From contig NZ_CP016287.1 of the NCBI RefSeq assembly GCF_001679785.1, forward strand, positions 868,001 to 932,000: DNA of 64,000 bases, read 5' to 3'. The notes under the pieces are model-generated. The model was not told the DNA's origin. It did no database searches and worked only from the letters and a program-made list of their open reading frames with translations. Made by a program: the position numbers and the translations under genes. This document shows, in pieces, positions 21,168-29,894 of this stretch. The number at the start of each line of letters is the position of its first letter. The stretch's first letter is position 1. The stretch is from Rhizobium leguminosarum (lineage in GTDB: Bacteria > Pseudomonadota > Alphaproteobacteria > Rhizobiales > Rhizobiaceae).

Positions 21168-21258
21168 CTTTGCCAGCCAACGAATCTGGCCGAACCGACG
21201 AGGCCGGTCCGGCCGCCAGCGCTTGAACGTCAAGAGAGGGAACAAACCAGGTCGTTCA

Positions 21259-21912
21259 TCAATCCGCGAGTTCGGCTCCGCCTGCATCCTTCTTGACCGT
21301 GATCGAGACGGGCGCTTCGCCGTTGGCCGCGATCTGCAACTGGAGTGTCTTCGGTGAAGGCGTCGTGTACAGCATGGAGTTTTCATTAGCGCGGTAATGC
21401 GTCTGCGCGGCCGCCCAGTCGGCGACACCTTTGAGATCGAAATGCAGCCCGGTGGTTTTTCCCGCAGCCATCGTGAAACCTGACAGGTCGCGATAGATGC
21501 TTTCGGTCTTGGCGTTCGTATCGTCGGTCAGCGTCAGATACATTTTCAATCCCTTGAGATCGGCCGTGCCGACGTTCGAGATGGCAATTTCCAGATGATC
21601 GGAAACGTCCTTCTTCGTGACCGGATCGAAGTTGTCCTCAACCTTGACGGAGAGAACGCGGATCGTCGCCGGCGTCCCGGTCTGGACAATCGGGTTATCG
21701 AGCTCCGTCGGTCTGGCGTCGGCCTTGTCGTTCTGGCCGTCGCCGTCCGTATCCGCGATCAGGGGATCGGTCGCCAGCAGTGTCTCGGCGATATCGGGGA
21801 TGCCGTCATTGTCGGTATCGAGAGGGGCCGAGACCGCAGGTGCAGCGGAGGCTGTCAGACCCAGGAGAAAGAAGCTCGATACGAGAAAATTCGTCTGTTT
21901 GACGTGGGTCAT
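21259..21912 (-). CDS. Exported protein with thrombospondin-type-3/EF-hand-like calcium-binding repeats
   Basis: 217 residues with a clear signal peptide (NFLVSSFFLLGLTASAAPAVSA). After it come two acidic Asp/Gly-rich repeats, DTDNDGIPDIAETLL and DTDGDGQNDKADA, typical of type-3 repeats that bind Ca2+. The remaining 140 residues are beta-rich (HLEIAISNVGTADLKGLKMY), like a Fn3/CARDB-type fold. ATG 21912 follows a ggact motif and lies 2 bp after the ABC permease stop, so they are probably co-transcribed. Periplasmic or surface location; function unknown. Confidence 0.7.
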   Translation of the reverse strand: MTHVKQTNFLVSSFFLLGLTASAAPAVSAPLDTDNDGIPDIAETLLATDPLIADTDGDGQNDKADARPTELDNPIVQTGTPATIRVLSVKVEDNFDPVTKKDVSDHLEIAISNVGTADLKGLKMYLTLTDDTNAKTESIYRDLSGFTMAAGKTTGLHFDLKGVADWAAAQTHYRANENSMLYTTPSPKTLQLQIAANGEAPVSITVKKDAGGAELAD

Positions 21913-21914
21913 GG

Positions 21915-22898
21915 TCAGTCCTTTTTGAGGTTTGCGAAGTTGGGCGGAAGCATAAACAGGGCGGCGAGAAGGGCTGTGAATAGGCCGATCAGCCAAGCGG
22001 CGTCGCTCCAGCGATCCCGCATGACGGTGACGAGTGGTTGACCGTAGTAGATTTCCTTGATGCCAAGAGCTGCGAAGCTCCAGCGTTCAAGATGTTTGGC
22101 GGGAGACAGCTGTTCAATGCCGTCACGGACCGTTTCATAGGTCGCAAAGGACGTCATGATCTGTTTTTCCCGCGGCTTGGCGATGCCGAGTGTACGAAAC
22201 ACGCCGGCGCCAACCTGGTTGTCGGGATCGAGCGTATCGCCGATCTGCGGCGCGATCAGAACTAGGGGAAGCCAGATGGCGAAGGCGGCCATGATGGCGT
22301 GCGCCGGCCGGCGCATGTGGAGCGCCAGAATCAAGCCGAGCAGGAAGAACGATCCGACGTACAGGGCGGCGGCGGCAAAGGTGACCAGAATTCTGGCCGT
22401 GTCGGCAGCAGTCAGCCCGACCCCGCCGATCAGGGTTATTCCGGCCGCACCGATGATGAACACGATGGCCAGGATCATGACCAGTGCTGCAAGGTTTCCG
22501 AGCATTTTTCCGGCGAGCAGAAGCCGGAACGACAGCGGACGGGTCAGGAGGAGACCGATCGTATTGCGACCACGCTCGGAAGCCGCGGCGCGATGCCCCA
22601 GGACGATGCCGAGGATGGCACCGATGATCTCCAGATATTCGATGAAGCCGCCCAATAGCGCCAACGGCTTAAACGACGGTGGCGCAAGCGCGTCCGCAGA
22701 TTTTCCAAGCGAGAGCAGCAAATCGCGCGAGGCGGCATAATCGGCAACCTCCGCATTCATAGCCACCGCGCCAACGATCAGAGCAGTTGCGCCGCAGACT
22801 ATGAGGAGGAGGCTGACGACGGCAAACAGTCTACCCCGCGCAGCGTCACGGATTTCCTTTAAGGCGATGGTGGTTAGTTGAAACGCGGTATCACTCAT
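21915..22898 (-). CDS. ABC-2 type (NosY-like) transporter permease
   Basis: 327 residues with about six membrane segments. It starts with TIALKEIRDAARGRLFAVVS, then has FIEYLEIIGAILGIVLGHRAAASERGRNTIGLLLTRPLSF, typical of NosY/GldF-like permeases. A large extracytoplasmic loop lies between TM5 and TM6 (DTLDPDNQVGAGVFRTLGI). The ATG overlaps the end of the preceding, broken permease gene by 8 bp. It once worked with that permease and an ATPase, both now damaged, so it is probably non-functional unless another ATPase serves it. Confidence 0.75.
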   Translation of the reverse strand: MSDTAFQLTTIALKEIRDAARGRLFAVVSLLLIVCGATALIVGAVAMNAEVADYAASRDLLLSLGKSADALAPPSFKPLALLGGFIEYLEIIGAILGIVLGHRAAASERGRNTIGLLLTRPLSFRLLLAGKMLGNLAALVMILAIVFIIGAAGITLIGGVGLTAADTARILVTFAAAALYVGSFFLLGLILALHMRRPAHAIMAAFAIWLPLVLIAPQIGDTLDPDNQVGAGVFRTLGIAKPREKQIMTSFATYETVRDGIEQLSPAKHLERWSFAALGIKEIYYGQPLVTVMRDRWSDAAWLIGLFTALLAALFMLPPNFANLKKD

Positions 22899-23460
22899 CG
22901 GTCTGGCTCCGCGTGGGATCAAGGTGCAACACACCGAAGCAGGCGGCGGCAGCCAGTAAAAAATTGGCAACGATCAGGCTCGACAGACCTGCGGCAGTCC
23001 AAGCGCTGCACTATCGGCCGGCGCGAAACCAAGAATGGATGCAGCAAGGTCGCGATAGGTCGAGGTCAACGAAACCGGGGCGAATGCAGGCCCTGTCAGG
23101 GCGAAAAACCAGCCCCCCGGCGGTGGCACCATCGCCTTAACCGGGTTCAACGCCGCCATCGGGTTGATGTTGGAGGTGATTTGCGGAAGAACGAAGGTAA
23201 GTGTCAGCCAAATGGTCACTGGAACGAGCAGCCCCATGGTCTCGGAGCGAAACAGGCTGGCACACGACATGGCAACCCAGCCGAACACTATCAGGAACAG
23301 GCCCGACAACGCGTAGAAGGACAGAAAGGCGATCCAATCCTCGGTCGTGGGAGGAAGCGCCGGTAACAGCAGCAGTGTCATTGCGTTGGTGAGCGCCGCA
23401 CAGAGCAGCAACCATGTCAGCATAACCACCAATGCAAGCCGATATGGCGACGAGCACCGA
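22891..23460 (-). pseudogene. Second ABC-2 permease, 5' part deleted and frameshifted
   Basis: Membrane protein fragment beginning SPYRLALVVMLTWLLLCAAL and continuing through LPQITSNINPMAALNPVKAM and FAPVSLTSTYRDLAASILG. Near 23005 the frame changes: the correct continuation is WTAAGLSSLIVANFLLAAAA ending LDPTRSQTDE and a TGA at 22891-22893. The N-terminal half is missing: at about 23445 the sequence runs directly into the middle of the ABC ATPase gene. The C-terminal half of the ATPase and the start of this permease were lost in one deletion. Confidence 0.75.
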
Positions 23461-23677
23461 TCGGGTTGGCGACGACATCGATGCCGGACACGAAAGCCTG
23501 ACCTGATGATGGCTTCAGGAGTGTCGTCAGGATATTGAGGGTCGTTGTCTTTCCCGCACCATTATGACCGAGGAAACCGAAGACGCTTCCTTGTTCGACA
23601 GCGAGCGAGATGGATTTCAGGGCCTCATAGCCGTCATAGCGTTTCGACAGCCTGTCGATGGTAATGGCCGGGATCAT
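23417..23677 (-). pseudogene. ABC transporter ATPase, N-terminal fragment
   Basis: Starts MIPAITIDRLSKRYDGYEALK and has an intact Walker A (GHNGAGKTTTLNIL). It stops matching after FVSGIDVVANPIGARRHIG, where the Q-loop, signature motif and Walker B should follow. The frame then runs into permease DNA and ends. The ATG overlaps the cytochrome b561 stop by 4 bp (ATGA), so it was part of an operon. Without Walker B it cannot hydrolyse ATP. Confidence 0.8.
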
Positions 23678-24207
23678 CGTTTTTCTCCTTTGGCAGCAGG
23701 AACGAGCATCGTTCTGAGAAGGCCGTCCTTGAGCCAGAATTGGTGAAACAGTGCTGCGCTCGCGTGGAGGACAATCAGTCCGATAAACACCGGTTTGGCC
23801 CAGGAATGAATGTCGCCGAAGGGTCCGTCGGTGTAGAACCCCAGGAGGCCAGTCACTGGGACGGCGACAAGTAGCGCGTAGAAAATCCAGTGGGTGATGT
23901 GCGAAACGAACGACATCCAACCGGGAATGCCGCCGGGGTTCGAAGGCGCGCCATGCGTCAGGCGAACGAACAGGCGCAACACAACGAGCGCGAGGATCGC
24001 TATGCCGAACCAGTAGTGCAGGTTGGCAATATTCTGGTCGAAGGGTGAGGCAGTCCCGCCTTCGGCCATCGCATCGACGCTCGCGGTCATGCTTTCGCCG
24101 AAGGTCAGCTGAAATGCGACAAGCGCGGCAATCAGCCAATGAAGCGCGATTTGCAGACCGGAATAGCTACGCGCACCCGGCTCAGAAGTGTTGGTTGAAT
24201 AGCTCAT
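23674..24207 (-). CDS. Cytochrome b561 family protein
   Basis: 177 residues, four transmembrane helices with the haem-ligating His pairs of the CybB family: LQIALHWLIAALVAFQ, NLHYWFGIAILALVVLRLF, FVSHITHWIFYALLVAVPVTG, and FIGLIVLHASAALFHQFW. Such proteins carry electrons between the quinone pool and periplasmic acceptors. Complete length for the family. It overlaps the ABC ATPase remnant by 4 bp, and COG4705 and the two-component genes lie upstream on the same strand. Confidence 0.9.
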   Translation of the reverse strand: MSYSTNTSEPGARSYSGLQIALHWLIAALVAFQLTFGESMTASVDAMAEGGTASPFDQNIANLHYWFGIAILALVVLRLFVRLTHGAPSNPGGIPGWMSFVSHITHWIFYALLVAVPVTGLLGFYTDGPFGDIHSWAKPVFIGLIVLHASAALFHQFWLKDGLLRTMLVPAAKGEKR

Positions 24208-24293
24208 AAATATACTTTCTCGCTGGGGCTTGGGCTTCGGAGATGATCGCGTCCGCCCGGCGCCTGGCCGGACGGACGTCGCACCGGGTGAGA

Positions 24294-25082
24294 TCAGGCT
24301 TCCAGCACACCGATCTCATCCGAGCTTCGGTGGTTGAACGTCATGTAAACAACGATGGCGACGATGGCTGCCAGGAACAGTGCGCTGGTCATGATCGTGC
24401 CGAAGCCCAAGCCACCGTATTCGACTGGCTGCGAAAGCAGATCGCCGAATGACGCGCCCAATGGGCGGGTGAGGATGTAGGCAAGCCAGAACGACAGAAT
24501 TGCATCGACTTTCAGAGCGAAATGAGCAAAGGCGATGGCGGCGATCACGGCTGCGAAGATCACGCCGGTTGTGAGATAGCCAAGATCGAAGTGCTCAGCG
24601 ACGAGATCACCGGCGGCCGTTCCGAGCGCGAAGGTGAACAGGATGGCAAGCCAATAGAAGGCCTCGCGCCGGGTGGTGAAGACCGCATGGATCGACAGCG
24701 TGCGCTCCGACGCGTACCAGATGACGAACGTGGCGAGGAGTGCCGCACTGAAGGCGATCGTCGTGGTGGTCAGGGGAACCGCAAAATTATCGACCAGATT
24801 GTCGGTGATCAGCGTACCTACGACACTGATGAGCACGACGGTCAACCAATAGGCCCAGGGCACATACTTCTTTTGCGAAAACTGAAGGACGAGCGCCACA
24901 ACCAGAATCGCGCTCATGATGATAGAGGTTGCGGTCAAACCGAGGCCTAGATTGACCGCCAGATAATCGGCGGCGGTTTCACCCATGGTGACGGCCATCA
25001 GTTTGATCAGCCAGAAATCGACCGTGACTTCCGGAACTCGGTTTTGACGTATAGTCGTGGATTCGTTTACTGCCTGCAGCAT
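24294..25082 (-). CDS. COG4705-type multi-pass membrane protein with internal repeats
   Basis: 262 residues, about 8 membrane segments. Three repeats can be seen: FWLIKLMAVTMGETAADYLA, FYWLAILFTFALGTAAGDLV and FWLAYILTRPLGASFGDLLS. In each, a F(Y)WL start is followed by a Gly-x-x-x(A/F)-Asp turn and then a Gly-rich segment. This is the pattern of the uncharacterised COG4705 membrane-anchored protein family, often found near ferric-reductase-like or redox genes. Function unknown. It is followed 86 bp later by cytochrome b561. Confidence 0.75.
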   Translation of the reverse strand: MLQAVNESTTIRQNRVPEVTVDFWLIKLMAVTMGETAADYLAVNLGLGLTATSIIMSAILVVALVLQFSQKKYVPWAYWLTVVLISVVGTLITDNLVDNFAVPLTTTTIAFSAALLATFVIWYASERTLSIHAVFTTRREAFYWLAILFTFALGTAAGDLVAEHFDLGYLTTGVIFAAVIAAIAFAHFALKVDAILSFWLAYILTRPLGASFGDLLSQPVEYGGLGFGTIMTSALFLAAIVAIVVYMTFNHRSSDEIGVLEA

Positions 25083-25163
25083 GGCGCATCTCCTGTCGCC
25101 TCGTTGACAATGAGGGCGCGCGCCATCGGGCGCGCCGGACGATTTTTTGAGATCAGCGGAACT

Positions 25164-25415
25164 TTACTTGCCGAGCAGTTTCATCGCGTCCGCGAAGAAC
25201 ACGTCTGCGCGTTTGTCGTCGTCGGCATTGCACCGCTCGACACCCTTGGCCTCCAGGTCGGCAACTGCCTTGGCGTCGGCCGCATTCAACGTTGCGGAGG
25301 ACGTTGCTGTGCGCAATTCCTTCAGCATGTCTTCGCAGGGCACAGGCGCTGCATAGGCCGACGACACGAAACCGGTGATCGTTGCGATCGCAGCCGCAAG
25401 AAGAATCTTTTCCAT
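25164..25415 (-). CDS. Small secreted protein
   Basis: 83 residues from ATG 25415: signal peptide MEKILLAAAIATITGFVSSAYA, then a helical mature part with two Cys (PCEDML and VERCNADD) and ending ADVFFADAMKLLGK. It resembles small periplasmic proteins often encoded beside PepSY/two-component genes in rhizobia. Between COG4705 and the histidine kinase on the same strand; function unknown. Confidence 0.65.
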   Translation of the reverse strand: MEKILLAAAIATITGFVSSAYAAPVPCEDMLKELRTATSSATLNAADAKAVADLEAKGVERCNADDDKRADVFFADAMKLLGK

Positions 25416-25516
25416 TGGATATCCCATCAGGTTCAGGCGGCGCACCGACCTGGCGCGTCAAGCCTGATGAACCTTTAAGGGCGCAGACTTAGGACTGAAT
25501 TAGAGGATAGACGTGG

Positions 25517-26839
25517 TTAGGCTGGTACGCGGGTCCGTACCTTCGGGAACAAAAGTGTAGCGATTAGCCCGGATCGATCCCGCCTGTTTGAAATCTCTAT
25601 ATGAACGCCGTATCGATCGGCCACAGTTCTGGCGATCGACAGTCCAAGGCCGCTGCCTTCCACTCCCGTATCGGCCACGCGATAGAAGCGGTCGAAAACT
25701 CGGTCCTTGAGCTCTTCCGGAATGCCGGGTCCGGTATCTGTGATCGTTAGCAGTGCCGTTTCGCCGTCAACGCACACGGCAACATCGATTTCACCGCCCG
25801 GCATCGTATATTTGACCGCATTGTCCACCAGGCATTCGATCATAACGCGAAAATCGGTGGCGTAGCCTGAAACCGTGACTGCGTCCGCGCGGACAAGTCC
25901 AAGATCGACGCCCTTGGTGTCTGCAATGGGCGAGAGGACCGCAATGACTTCGAGCGCCAGCGCATCGAGCGCGACACCATCGTCGCGTGCCGGGCGTTGT
26001 TCTGCTTCTTGGCGGGCAAGGCGCAAGAGCTGATCCGTCAGCATCGCGGCGCGGCGCACACCGCTCTCCAGATCGACGATACGGTCGGCGGCTTCCGGAT
26101 CGGTCACTCGCGCCTTCAGATTTCCGACTTGCAGGGTGACTGCTGCAAGCGGCGTGCGCAACTCATGAGCGGCATCCGACAGGAAGGCCCTCTGCTGGTC
26201 GATTACGCTACGAAGACGTGACAGCGCGCCATTCATCGCTTCGACAAGGGGACGCGCTTCACCGGGAACACCATCGAGACGGATCGGCGTTGTGTCCGTT
26301 GGCGACCGTCGCTCAACGTAGCGCGTCACCTCCGTCAGCCGGCGAATGACCAGCCCGACCAGCCAGTACACCAGCCACCAGGAAAAAGGGATGGCGACAA
26401 GGAATGGAACGGCCGCGCCAAGGGCGGCATTTGTGGTCAGTTCATCGCGTACGACAGTCTGTTGTGCAACTTTGGTAACGTGGTCAGCACCGGCAAGCGT
26501 AAACAACCGCCAATGCGTGTTGCCGGCATCGAACTCGCTGAAGCCCTCGGGTGAAGGGTTGGGTATGGTAACCGCTGTGGAGGATCTGCGTGTGGCGCGT
26601 CCGTCCGGATAAACGACTTCGACGATGTAATCTTCGTCCGCTTCATGCGCCGGCAATGCCGTGGTGCTGACCTTGAGCGAACTGCCGTCACCGACAAACC
26701 GGGCGATCTGGTGTTGTTGCAGATCAAGCAGGTCCCAGGTTTCGCCCTGTGCCGACCAGTACGCGAAACCGGCCGCCAGAAAGCCGATCAGGGTCAAAAG
26801 CAACGAGAAGGCGAGAACGAGGGAACGGCTGAGCGACAT
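25517..26839 (-). CDS. Sensor histidine kinase (QseC/PmrB type)
   Basis: 440 residues: an N-terminal membrane helix (LVLAFSLLLTLIGFLAAGFA), a periplasmic domain of about 130 residues, a second helix (AAVPFLVAIPFSWWLVYWLV), HAMP-like linker, HisKA with the phospho-acceptor His in SDAAHELRTPLAAV, and an HATPase domain (N box ECLVDNAVKYTMPG; G boxes DTGPGIPEEL and GSGLGLSIARTVAD). The start overlaps the response regulator stop (TGATG). It should phosphorylate the regulator encoded directly upstream; the signal is unknown. Confidence 0.92.
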   Translation of the reverse strand: MSLSRSLVLAFSLLLTLIGFLAAGFAYWSAQGETWDLLDLQQHQIARFVGDGSSLKVSTTALPAHEADEDYIVEVVYPDGRATRRSSTAVTIPNPSPEGFSEFDAGNTHWRLFTLAGADHVTKVAQQTVVRDELTTNAALGAAVPFLVAIPFSWWLVYWLVGLVIRRLTEVTRYVERRSPTDTTPIRLDGVPGEARPLVEAMNGALSRLRSVIDQQRAFLSDAAHELRTPLAAVTLQVGNLKARVTDPEAADRIVDLESGVRRAAMLTDQLLRLARQEAEQRPARDDGVALDALALEVIAVLSPIADTKGVDLGLVRADAVTVSGYATDFRVMIECLVDNAVKYTMPGGEIDVAVCVDGETALLTITDTGPGIPEELKDRVFDRFYRVADTGVEGSGLGLSIARTVADRYGVHIEISNRRDRSGLIATLLFPKVRTRVPA

Positions 26840-27501
26840 CAGATTTCTTTCCGCACCATCCAGCCGGCGCCGCGAACGTTGCGGATGATATCCTTGTCAA
26901 ACTTCTTGCGGACATAGTGGATCAGCACGTCAATGGCGTTGCTCTCAACCTCTTGCCCCCAACCATACAAACGCTCTTCGAGTTGCGCCTTAGACAGGAT
27001 CGTGCCCGGACGTTCCGTCAAAGCCTGAAGCAGCGCGAACTCGCGCGCCGGAAGCGCTTCCGTGATCCCACGGTAAACGACAGTGTGGCTGGCAAGGTCG
27101 ATCGTGATCTCACCGGCACGAATGGACGACTGCGCCTGGCCTGCATGCCGTCGCTGCACGGCGCGGATACGTGCAAGCAATTCGCCGATTTCAAAGGGCT
27201 TTACAACATAGTCATCCGCGCCGATGTCAAGGCCGGCGATCCGGCTATCGAGGCTATCTCGGGCTGTAATAATGATGATGGGCGTCTTTTGCCCAGCATT
27301 GCGCGCGCGTTCAAGCACTTTGGTGCCATCGAGTTTCGGCAGGCCAAGGTCAAGCAGGATCATGGCGTGACCGCCGACGGCGATCGCCTCTTCTCCGCTT
27401 TCGCCGTCCCTCACCCAGTCGACGCTCATGCCGGCATCGCTCAGCGCCTGAACCAGACTTTTGCCGATCATCAGATCGTCTTCTATCAGCAACATCCGCA
27501 T
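26839..27501 (-). CDS. OmpR/QseB family response regulator
   Basis: 220 residues. Receiver domain with acidic pocket (LLIEDD), phospho-acceptor Asp in MILLDLGLPKLDG, and the conserved Lys in DYVVKPFEI. The C-terminal winged helix (LTERPGTILSKAQLEERLYG, VLIHYVRKKFDKDIIRNVRG) is complete. Partner of the downstream kinase. The nearby cytochrome b561, COG4705 and exported genes are plausible targets, though no operator was identified. Confidence 0.93.
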   Translation of the reverse strand: MRMLLIEDDLMIGKSLVQALSDAGMSVDWVRDGESGEEAIAVGGHAMILLDLGLPKLDGTKVLERARNAGQKTPIIIITARDSLDSRIAGLDIGADDYVVKPFEIGELLARIRAVQRRHAGQAQSSIRAGEITIDLASHTVVYRGITEALPAREFALLQALTERPGTILSKAQLEERLYGWGQEVESNAIDVLIHYVRKKFDKDIIRNVRGAGWMVRKEI

Positions 27502-27613
27502 ACCGAGCGTCCCTCAGATGTCCATATCGCAACTTCTTGTCTGGACGCCGTTTTGCGATTGCGGGGCGGGAAACGCCTATCGTTAAGGGTGATCGCTGTC
27601 ACCTAAACTTCCT

Positions 27614-27874
27614 TTACTCTACGGATATCCACGCTGCGGCCACTTCACCTGTAGCGGGATTGAAGTACAAGTCAGCTGGATCACCGCGGGCCGTCAATGC
27701 CTTCACCTTGTAGCACGAGCCCTCAATAGAGATAGACTTGACGATAGGGTATCCCGAAGCGCGCGCGCGACGACACCTTTCAATGGTTGTCGGGCGTATC
27801 TGCCCGATTGAAGGACTGCGCACAGCGCGATAACAGTTTGGTGGTCCGAACCGGCCACATGTTCGAGCCTCCAC
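27614..27874 (-). CDS. Possible PepSY-like small protein or remnant
   Basis: The last 55 residues look like one PepSY repeat: ASGYPIVKSISIEGSCYKVK followed by DLYFNPATGEVAAAWISVE. The first 30 residues (GTG start at 27874) are not typical and no signal peptide is present, so the 5' end may have been lost. PepSY proteins are often encoded next to QseBC-type two-component systems, as here. Confidence 0.4.
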   Translation of the reverse strand: MEARTCGRFGPPNCYRAVRSPSIGQIRPTTIERCRRARASGYPIVKSISIEGSCYKVKALTARGDPADLYFNPATGEVAAAWISVE

Positions 27875-28033
27875 AGAGTAATCGCAAATTCACGAAATGC
27901 CGACTTGTGACCCGCGGCGTGAGAAAAAGTCCGGGCAAGCGCCCGGACTCCTAGATGGGTGTCTCTAAAGCAGCTGAACTTCGGCACCTTGTACCATGGC
28001 TGTCCATGACTGGCAGTTGCTTCGATCCGCACG

Positions 28034-28595
28034 CTACAAACCCGTTCTCACGCGTGGCCGCTGCAGTTCCGCCACGGCCATGACGAACCGAAGTTCCTCT
28101 TTCCCGCAGTTCATGTAGGCATGCTTCTCTTCTACGTGCCAAGACCGATGAACCCGCGTGAACGAGGTGCTCGCTATCGGCCAATTTCAGGGTCAATTCG
28201 CCGACTTCCACGTCCAGGAGTTCGAGCGCTCCCGGCGAATGCCGGGCGATTCAAAAATTTTTCCGGGAAACAGCGTCCACTGCCAAAGCGGGATTTCGTC
28301 CGGTCCATGCGTTCCAACCAGCAGCGTAGCACTACCACTCTTTGGGCCGAGCCAAAGGATGGAGGCGTCTCCCGGAGGGACAATGCGTACCGGAACCATT
28401 GGCGGCCACTCCGATAAAATCCGCCACTGAAACGCCCAATGCAATAGCGGCCCTGCGGAGCGTCGCGATGCTGGGTTGGCGGTTCCTCACAATCTCGACG
28501 AACATGCCTTTTGCTCAGCCGGACTTTAGAGACAATTCATCAAGTGTCAGGCCGCGTTGCCACCTGAACGCCACCAAGGATGCCGGACGAGACAT
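28034..28595 (-). pseudogene. XRE-family regulator with cupin domain, decayed
   Basis: Reading the minus strand in pieces gives a complete HTH-cupin regulator. From ATG 28595: a helix-turn-helix (RGLTLDELSLKSG, stop, AKGMFVEIVRNRQPSIATLR) and AAIALGVSVADFIGVA. A second frame gives MVPVRIVPPGDASILWLGPK and LLVGTHGPDEIPLWQWTLFP. A third gives SPGALELLDVEVGELTLKLA and HLVHAGSSVLA. A fourth gives RFVMAVAELQRPRVRTGL and a stop at 28034-28036. One in-frame TGA and at least three frameshifts have destroyed it. It lies back to back with the MipA/OmpV gene, which it may once have regulated. Confidence 0.75.
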
Positions 28596-28618
28596 TGACT
28601 GACTAACCGGGACCGGAC

Positions 28619-29509
28619 ATGCTGTGGCGGCTCCGTCCAATGTTGGAGCACAGGATCACTTTGAGGATCGGACGCTTGAGAACTCTGGCCGCAGGAAAAA
28701 CGCTTTTTGTTTTTATCCCGGGGCTGTTTTTCATGGCGTCGTTAGCCGAGGCCACCGATGTCGGGACAACCTCAAATTTGGGGGAAACCGGCACTTGGAT
28801 CATGACGCTCGGTGCAGGCATCGAATACGGCCCGAAGTTTCCGGGTTCGAAGCATCACGGTTTCAGCGCTATGCCCTCCTTCGATATCAGGCGTTTCGAC
28901 GAGCCGGATGAGAACAGCGCGCCGGACGACAATATCGATTATGGCCTTATCGACGTCGGCGGCTTCGAGGCTGGTCCGGTGCTCGGGTTCCGCGACAGCC
29001 GTTCGCACTCCGATGACGACGGGCTAAAAGGCATTCATTCGGTGCATTGGGGCGTCGATGCCGGCGTCTTCGCGCAATACTGGGCGATCCCGAACCGGCT
29101 GCGGTTCCGCTCGGAAATCCGCCAGGCGGTATCGGACGGCAGCGGTCTGGTCGTCGATGTCGGCGCCGATTGGTTTAAGCCGCTCGGCGAGAAATGGCTC
29201 TTCTCGGCCGGTCCGCGCGCCTCTTTCGGCAACGGCGCCTATATGCGGAAATATTTCGGCATCTCTTCGACGGAAGCATCGCAGAACGGTGCCCTGCCCA
29301 CCTTCGACGCAAAAAGTGGTTTGAAATCGATCGGCTTCACGGCCTCTGCCGCCTATGATGTGACGCCGACCTGGACGCTGCAGCTTTACGACCGCTTCGA
29401 CCGACCGACAGGCGATGCAGCCGATAGTCCGATCACCTCGAAGCTCGGAGCCAAGAACCAGAATGTGATTGGCATTTCCCTCAGCAAGGCCTTCAGCGTC
29501 AATTTCTGA
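28619..29509 (+). CDS. MipA/OmpV family outer membrane protein
   Basis: 296 residues with a signal sequence (TLFVFIPGLFFMASLAEATD) and a beta-barrel pattern. Family blocks are visible: WIMTLGAGIEYGPKFPGSK, ISFDIRRFDE-like SAMPSFDIRRFDEP, SEIRQAVSDGSGLVVDVGAD, SAGPRASFGNGAYMRKYFGI and a C-terminal aromatic-terminated strand (GISLSKAFSVNF). MipA/OmpV proteins are outer-membrane scaffolds or porin-like channels. The start may be 28619 or the ATG seven codons later. It is transcribed towards the end of the eight-gene minus-strand operon. Confidence 0.88.
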   Translation: MLWRLRPMLEHRITLRIGRLRTLAAGKTLFVFIPGLFFMASLAEATDVGTTSNLGETGTWIMTLGAGIEYGPKFPGSKHHGFSAMPSFDIRRFDEPDENSAPDDNIDYGLIDVGGFEAGPVLGFRDSRSHSDDDGLKGIHSVHWGVDAGVFAQYWAIPNRLRFRSEIRQAVSDGSGLVVDVGADWFKPLGEKWLFSAGPRASFGNGAYMRKYFGISSTEASQNGALPTFDAKSGLKSIGFTASAAYDVTPTWTLQLYDRFDRPTGDAADSPITSKLGAKNQNVIGISLSKAFSVNF

Positions 29510-29528
29510 TACCCCGCGCAGCAGCCCG

Positions 29529-29894
29529 TCAGTCGTTCCGCTGCGAGGCCGTTGCGATGCACCAGATGCCGATCAGGATGAGGCCGCTCCCGGCAAGCTG
29601 AAGCAGCGGCAATGGCTCGCCAAATGCGTACCAGGCGATGGCCATGATAAAGACATAGCTGATCGCCGTAAGCGGGAACGCCTTGCTGATATCGAGCTCT
29701 GAAAGCACCCTCATCCAGATCGCAAAGCAGGCGATCTCCGCCACAATCGCTGCCAGGAACCAGTGCGAGGAGAGGATCTGCACGAGCCAGTTCCCGCCGG
29801 AATTGCCCGATTCCTCGGCGCTGCGCTTCAGCAATATCTGCTGCACGGTGTTCAGAAGCGGTACGGCAAGCCAGATCGGCCGCATCACGCTCAC
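29529..29894 (-). CDS. Small four-helix DMT (EamA/SMR-like) transporter, second of a pair
   Basis: 121 residues, four predicted membrane helices: IWLAVPLLNTVQQILLKRSA, FLAAIVAEIACFAIWMRVLS, AFPLTAISYVFIMAIAWYAF and GSGLILIGIWCIAT. The LSELDISKAFPLTAISYVFI block is the half-size DMT signature shared with ArnE/ArnF flippase subunits. Last gene of the eight-gene cluster, starting in the GNAT stop (ATGA overlap). A second half-size DMT gene (32721-33071) lies in the same operon, so a heterodimeric exporter or flippase is likely (inference). Confidence 0.8.
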   Translation of the reverse strand: MSVMRPIWLAVPLLNTVQQILLKRSAEESGNSGGNWLVQILSSHWFLAAIVAEIACFAIWMRVLSELDISKAFPLTAISYVFIMAIAWYAFGEPLPLLQLAGSGLILIGIWCIATASQRND

